Of a stretch of DNA of 64,000 nucleotides, positions 60,858-64,000 are shown in pieces. Position 1 is the first letter of the stretch. Each line of letters begins with the position of its first letter. The notes under the pieces are model-generated. The model made no database searches. It saw only the letters and a list, made by a program, of their open reading frames with translations, and was not told the origin of the DNA. The DNA comes from Bacillus sp. V2I10 (GTDB taxonomy: Bacteria; Bacillota; Bacilli; Bacillales; Bacillaceae): contig NZ_JAUSYV010000001.1 in the NCBI RefSeq assembly GCF_030817055.1, positions 3,806,001-3,870,000 of the forward strand. Reading direction: 5' to 3'. The position numbers and the translations under genes were made by a program.

Positions 60858-61415
60858 ATGTCTATGAAATTAGTTATTCTCGGTCTTTTATTGGAACGGG
60901 ATGCCCATCCTTATGAAATGAAACAAACGATGGAACAAAGACATATGGATCATTTTATGAAACTGCAAAAAGGATCACTCTATTACGCAGTAGAGCAGCT
61001 GTACAAAAATGATTATATAAAGGTAGTCGATGTGATCAAGGATACAAACAGACCGGATAAAACAATTTACCAGATTACCGACTCAGGGAAAGAGCTGTTT
61101 CACAAGCTGATTCTTGAGGAATTATCCAGCGACTCCAATTTATATCATCCCCTTTTTACGGGCGTTGCTTTTGCCTTGCATGGAAATCCCCAGGAAATAG
61201 CAGATATACTTGAAAAAAGAATGGCTTTGACCGAAAAAAGAGTTCAAGAGCTTTCAAGCATTTTAGACTTTTATAAACAATTGCCAAGGGCTGTGATCCA
61301 TTTAATTAAAGGGTCCATTCTTCACGGAGAAGCTGAGCTGACATGGCTGAAGAACTTGATAGCTGATGCCCGTGCAGAAAAACTGCAAACACTTGGTGTT
61401 GATGATGAAAATTAG
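60858..61415 (+). CDS. PadR-family transcriptional regulator
   Basis: 185 residues: N-terminal winged helix (MSMKLVILGLLLERDAHPYE, KLQKGSLYYAVEQLYKNDYI) and helical C-terminal half for dimerisation. PadR proteins respond to toxic compounds and usually control a nearby exporter or decarboxylase; none is intact here. The last codons overlap the start of a broken acetyltransferase gene, which may have been its coupled target. RBS GCGAGGG. Confidence 0.88.
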   Translation: MSMKLVILGLLLERDAHPYEMKQTMEQRHMDHFMKLQKGSLYYAVEQLYKNDYIKVVDVIKDTNRPDKTIYQITDSGKELFHKLILEELSSDSNLYHPLFTGVAFALHGNPQEIADILEKRMALTEKRVQELSSILDFYKQLPRAVIHLIKGSILHGEAELTWLKNLIADARAEKLQTLGVDDEN

Positions 61416-61551
61416 ATTATTCGAACCAAAAGACCTGTTCACCATTGTTAATCTTTATATCGGGACAGTGCATGAAGTCAACCGAAAAGAGTATTCGGTC
61501 ATGCACCTGAATGCACCCGCTCCTAAAAACAAAGATCATTACTCAAACTGA
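61405..61551 (+). pseudogene. GNAT acetyltransferase fragment
   Basis: MKIRLFEPKDLFTIVNLYIG then TVHEVNRKEYSVMHLNAPAP looks like the first ~48 residues of an acetyltransferase (YafP-like). The typical start 'xIRxFxxxDxxxIxxL' and 'xHxxxxxxYS' are visible. It then ends at a stop with no acetyl-CoA motif found downstream in any frame. The start overlaps the padR end. A full protein would need about 100 further residues. Probably truncated by deletion. Confidence 0.6.
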
Positions 61552-61745
61552 AGCGATTTACTGACGTCCCAATTTTTTTTATCAACTATAAGATGAAAAA
61601 ACAACTGTAAATTTCCTGTAAACGATTTCGATTTGGCGATTTTATGACATCTTCTTATATTTGTTAGGGTCACGGCCGCAAACATGGTAAAATACAACCT
61701 GTGTTTTCAGCTCGTTCTATCAATTTAAAAGAAGGTGTTTTTTCG

Positions 61746-61943
61746 GTGGGAACCGTTTTATTGTTTCATCAAAATCAAGAAATAACAATCTTAGAGGATG
61801 TACCTGAAGAAAAATATGCAGAACTAAAAAAGCAATCAGGCTGCAGTACAAACAGCTATAAAATAAATGACCGGGAGATCAAGTGCTCTGAAATTCAATT
61901 TACCGTCTGGCAGGAACAGATGGATTGGGATTTTGGGTATTAG
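61746..61943 (+). CDS. Small hypothetical protein
   Basis: 65 residues from GTG 61746 (GTVLLFHQNQEITILEDVPE; SGCSTNSYKINDREIKCSEI). AAGAAGG is about 10 bases upstream; the longer frame to 61701 has no RBS. Two cysteines and many charged residues; no membrane segment. I do not recognise a family. It ends just before a fragment of the structured repeat and a terminator. Confidence 0.6.
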   Translation: MGTVLLFHQNQEITILEDVPEEKYAELKKQSGCSTNSYKINDREIKCSEIQFTVWQEQMDWDFGY

Positions 61944-61968
61944 GAAAAGCGGAAATATAAAAAAACCC

Positions 61969-62000
61969 TTCAATGAATCAAACATTGAAGGGTTTTTTTG
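61969..62000 (+). terminator. Terminator
   Basis: AAAAAACCCTTCAAT and ATTGAAGGGTTTTTTT around a 9-base loop, after the small hypothetical gene. Confidence 0.9.
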
Positions 62001-62111
62001 CAGATTTAAATTGCAAGGTCCCCAAATTTTTCTTGTGATATTACACAATCACTCCCTTATACATTCATGCATATTGTGTTTGTGTAGGCAAATGAGGAGA
62101 GGAATGTGAAT

Positions 62112-62510
62112 ATGTATTATCCATATGATCGTCAAGTTTTCAGTGGAATGCCAGGCGGAGGATTTGGACCAAGAGGCGGATTTGGTCCCGGAGGTTTTGG
62201 ACAGGGAGGCGGAATGCCGCCAGGGCCCCCGCCTGGATTTGGAGGAGGACAGGGGCAGGGACCAACAGGACCGCCGCCAAGTTATATTCCCCAGCAATCA
62301 CCTTCCCTATATGCTGTTGATCCAGGAGCAATCAGGGGCTGTTTATTCAGGTATACATACGTATGGCTGAACAACGGCAGAAGTTTTTGGTTTTACCCAA
62401 CCTTTGTAGGCAGAACATCTGTTGCAGGATACAGATGGAGACCACGCCAATTCAGATGGGACTACTTCGGCATAGATACTCAGCGAATTGCTTCATTTTC
62501 TTGCCGATAA
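62112..62510 (+). CDS. Gly/Pro-rich protein, possible spore-associated protein
   Basis: 132 residues. The N-terminal part is low complexity, with GGFGP/GGFGQ-type repeats and PPGPPP (residues 11-60). The C-terminal 70 residues are aromatic and basic: FRYTYVWLNNGRSFWFYPTF, then VGRTSVAGYRWRPRQFRWDY. GAGGAGAGG lies 10 bases before ATG 62112; GTG 62106 is too close. Two structured repeats follow. Bacillus proteins of this look are sometimes spore coat or exosporium components; unproven here. Confidence 0.65.
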   Translation: MYYPYDRQVFSGMPGGGFGPRGGFGPGGFGQGGGMPPGPPPGFGGGQGQGPTGPPPSYIPQQSPSLYAVDPGAIRGCLFRYTYVWLNNGRSFWFYPTFVGRTSVAGYRWRPRQFRWDYFGIDTQRIASFSCR

Positions 62511-62513
62511 CTA

Positions 62514-62633
62514 AGAAAAGCGGAACCGCCCGTTTAGCGCAGGCAGACAGATAAGGATCCGACAGAAAAGGCGCTTTTTGCCTTTACTGGCGGATCCGTT
62601 CTGGCCGAGGAGTTGGGCGGTGGAGCTAGACAA
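62514..62633 (+). repeat. Structured interspersed repeat, copy 6 (AAAGGC-core type)
   Basis: GAAAAGCGGAACCGCCCG opening arm; GGATCCG...AAAAGGC...GCCTTT...CGGATCC core; TTGGGCGGTGGAGCTAGACA closing arm. The clearest copy. It begins at the preceding gene's stop. Confidence 0.85.
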
Positions 62634-62635
62634 TA

Positions 62636-62744
62636 AGAAAAGCGGAACCGACTGGTTAGCTCCGACAGACAGATAAGAATTCACCCGAAAAGTCCGGGTT
62701 TGGGAATTGTTCTGGCCGAGGGGCTAGGAGGTGAAACTGGACAA
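62636..62744 (+). repeat. Structured interspersed repeat, copy 7 (GAATTC-core type)
   Basis: Head-to-tail with copy 6: GAAAAGCGGAACCGACTG start, core GAATTCACCCGAAAAGTCCG then a shortened right half (TTTGGGAATTG), end GTGAAACTGGACA. A fragment GAGAAAAGCGGAAAA follows at 62746. Confidence 0.8.
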
Positions 62745-62763
62745 TGAGAAAAGCGGAAAATAC

Positions 62764-62795
62764 AAAAAATCAGACCGCACGGGTCTGATTTTTTA
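62764..62795 (-). terminator. Terminator of the SLOG gene
   Basis: AAATCAGACC and GGGTCTGATTTTTTAA; overlaps the gene's stop. Confidence 0.85.
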
Positions 62796-63353
62796 ATCTC
62801 CAATGATTCCGGTATTCTTCCCTTCATCTAGAGGATGTTCAATTCGCAAGAATGCTCTGTCTACGGCCATTTTTGCGGTGTTTGCGTAGTGAATTTCTAC
62901 GGTTCTTCTCTCATCAAGATAGGCGCCTTCAAAGGCCACTTCTTTTACTTTGGTCGCCCATCCGCCGGATGTTTCGATGACGACAACAGGCTTTTTGTTC
63001 ATATATGCGGCTGACAGTTCTCCAAGCGTTCCGTTTCCGCCCCGAATCATAATAATGGCGTCTGATGAATGAATTAATATTAAGCTTCGGTAATCAAAGG
63101 ACAAGCCGGTTGTGATGGGTACATCCAGATAGTCATTCGCAACGTGTGTTTCATCTCCCGCAAGAATGCCGATAACAAGTCCGCCGGCCTCTTTTGCCCC
63201 TTTCGATGCTGCCTCCATCACGCCGCTGCCGCCGCCAGTCAGCAGCACTGCATTTCTCAATGCAATTTCTGCTCCAACCTCTTCACTTATTAATTGAATG
63301 TCTTCGGGAATTTCTCCAGATTGGCCGATTACAGCAATTCTCTTCACGCTCAT
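62793..63353 (-). CDS. SLOG/TIGR00725-type nucleotide-binding protein
   Basis: 186 residues, Rossmann-like: RIAVIGQSGEIPEDIQ, LLTGGGSGVMEAASKGAKEA, IMIRGGNGTLGELSAAYMNK (the GGxGTxxE motif of LOG-like proteins). Proteins of this type bind nucleotides or DNA-derived ligands, and LOG members release cytokinin bases. No paired gene gives a clue here. RBS AAAGGCGGG. Confidence 0.85.
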   Translation of the reverse strand: MSVKRIAVIGQSGEIPEDIQLISEEVGAEIALRNAVLLTGGGSGVMEAASKGAKEAGGLVIGILAGDETHVANDYLDVPITTGLSFDYRSLILIHSSDAIIMIRGGNGTLGELSAAYMNKKPVVVIETSGGWATKVKEVAFEGAYLDERRTVEIHYANTAKMAVDRAFLRIEHPLDEGKNTGIIGD

Positions 63354-63405
63354 CCCGCCTTTTGATTCATTTCCTTTATTATACTATGTTGACCTGATCT
63401 TTTCT

Positions 63406-63430
63406 CAAAAAAAAACTGCCTTAGAGGCAG
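63406..63430 (-). terminator. Terminator
   Basis: CTGCCT and AGGCAG with a 3-base loop, followed on minus by TTTTTTTTT; overlaps the stop of the small gene. Confidence 0.75.
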
Positions 63431-63621
63431 CTTGGTTCATTCAATCTTTCCTTCATTTTCGTCAGAAACGAATTTCTTCTTGATGCTTGATTCAGAATCG
63501 AATTGATTTCATTTTTATAAAAGATAAGATGTTCATATGATACAGCAAAGAACATCTCCTGGTTCAATTTTTTTACAATCTGTTTTTCCTCATCTGTCAG
63601 CAGGCTTTCATCAATTTGCAT
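63421..63621 (-). CDS. Small hypothetical helical protein
   Basis: 66 residues: MQIDESLLTDEEKQIVKKLN then QEMFFAVSYEHLIFYKNEIN, NSFLTKMKERLNEPSCL. All-helical, cytosolic, of unknown function. GGAGTGAT precedes the ATG at good distance. It lies downstream of the corA-type gene on the same strand. Confidence 0.7.
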   Translation of the reverse strand: MQIDESLLTDEEKQIVKKLNQEMFFAVSYEHLIFYKNEINSILNQASRRNSFLTKMKERLNEPSCL

Positions 63622-63692
63622 GGGATCACTCCGGTTGCTTTGTATTCTTTAGAAAAGAATTCGTTTACGATCTTAAAATTATGACGTCAGCT

Positions 63693-64000
63693 TTATAGTT
63701 TAGTGCCTTTGTGATACCTGAACCAGCCCATTTTTGCAAAGAAGTATATCATGCCGGCTGCAATGAATACCATAATGGCGACAACAACAAAGTAATTATA
63801 TTTTCCGGTCAGCTCCGGCATATATTGAAAATTCATGCCATAGAGCCCTGCAATAAACGTGAGGGGGAGAAAAATGGACGAAATCACAGTCAGCGTCATC
63901 ATGACTCTGTTCATTCTGTCAGAGCTGATTGATAGATAACTGTCGCGAATATCCGCACTGAGCTCACGGTTGGCATCAATCATTTCGACTAGTTTCAAAA
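63693..64000 (-). CDS. CorA-family divalent-cation transporter, C-terminal part (runs off the edge)
   Basis: The visible ~101 residues hold the end of the cytosolic stalk helix, then membrane helix 1 ending in the GMN motif (FIAGLYGMNF), the short loop with Glu (YMPELTG) and membrane helix 2, then a basic tail KMGWFRYHKGTKL. The N-terminal ~210 residues lie beyond position 64000. Pentameric Mg2+/Co2+/Ni2+ channel; the family cannot be split further here. Confidence 0.9.
   Translation of the reverse strand, partial: LKLVEMIDANRELSADIRDSYLSISSDRMNRVMMTLTVISSIFLPLTFIAGLYGMNFQYMPELTGKYNYFVVVAIMVFIAAGMIYFFAKMGWFRYHKGTKL

Overview
The window looks like a chromosomal segment of a low-GC, spore-forming Bacillaceae (Bacillus/Metabacillus-like). 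The main evidence is a long block colinear with the Bacillus subtilis ykyB-ykuC-ykuD...ykuV region: YkyB, YkuC, YkuD, YkuE, YkuF/FadH, YkuI, YkuJ, YkuK, AbbA, YkuL/DarB, CcpC, YkuN, YkuO, YkuP, DapH, YkuR, YkuS, YkuT, YkuU and YkuV. Strong AGGAGG ribosome binding sites, sigma-W, Fur and FadR-like sites and a KinB-like kinase agree with this. I cannot name the species.

Layout. 0.1-2.2 kb: a sigma-W-promoted yknWXYZ operon in which only yknW is intact. 2.3-5.9 kb: a heterodimeric ABC exporter (YfiB/YfiC type). 6.1-9.5 kb: small accessory genes, a decayed FMN-reductase gene, an acetyltransferase and a DeoR regulator. 9.6-21.7 kb: a complete reductive pyrimidine catabolic region, all on the minus strand. 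It holds dihydropyrimidine dehydrogenase PreT/PreA, dihydropyrimidinase, beta-ureidopropionase, an NCS1 transporter, a PucR-type regulator, an omega-aminotransferase and a CoA-acylating semialdehyde dehydrogenase. Together they would turn uracil or thymine into acetyl-CoA or propionyl-CoA plus ammonia and CO2. 22-25.4 kb: small conserved proteins, SatP-type acetate channel, cold-shock protein and a zinc-less alcohol dehydrogenase. 25.7-38.9 kb: the ykuV-ykuJ block (peroxiredoxin/thioredoxin pair, MscS channel, acetylase-branch lysine/diaminopimelate genes, Fur-controlled flavodoxins, CcpC), interrupted by a TauE/VOC/MFS insertion. 39-57 kb: ykuI-to-ykyB block with insertions of MBL/glutaredoxin, ppk/ppx and an HD-GYP gene; fadH and a GGDEF-EAL gene are disrupted. 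54-64 kb: HD hydrolase, CheV, UMF1-type MFS, purine permease, DinB, sensor kinase, PadR, a glycine/proline-rich protein, a SLOG protein and the C-terminal part of a CorA transporter running off the right edge.

Three interspersed repeat families lie between genes. The first is a ~100-125 bp structured element with at least seven full copies, all in the same chromosomal orientation and with compensating stem changes. The second is a 21-bp tandem unit in two arrays. The third is a 51-bp tandem unit in one array. I regard the first as the most interesting unexplained structure. A 12-base motif shared by the two pyrimidine-catabolic promoters (and partly by the regulator's own promoter) is a good candidate operator. 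Several genes shorter than about 60 codons were found by reading the sequence: a DUF6440-like protein, a 49-residue zinc ribbon and a 29-residue membrane peptide translationally coupled to a DinB gene.
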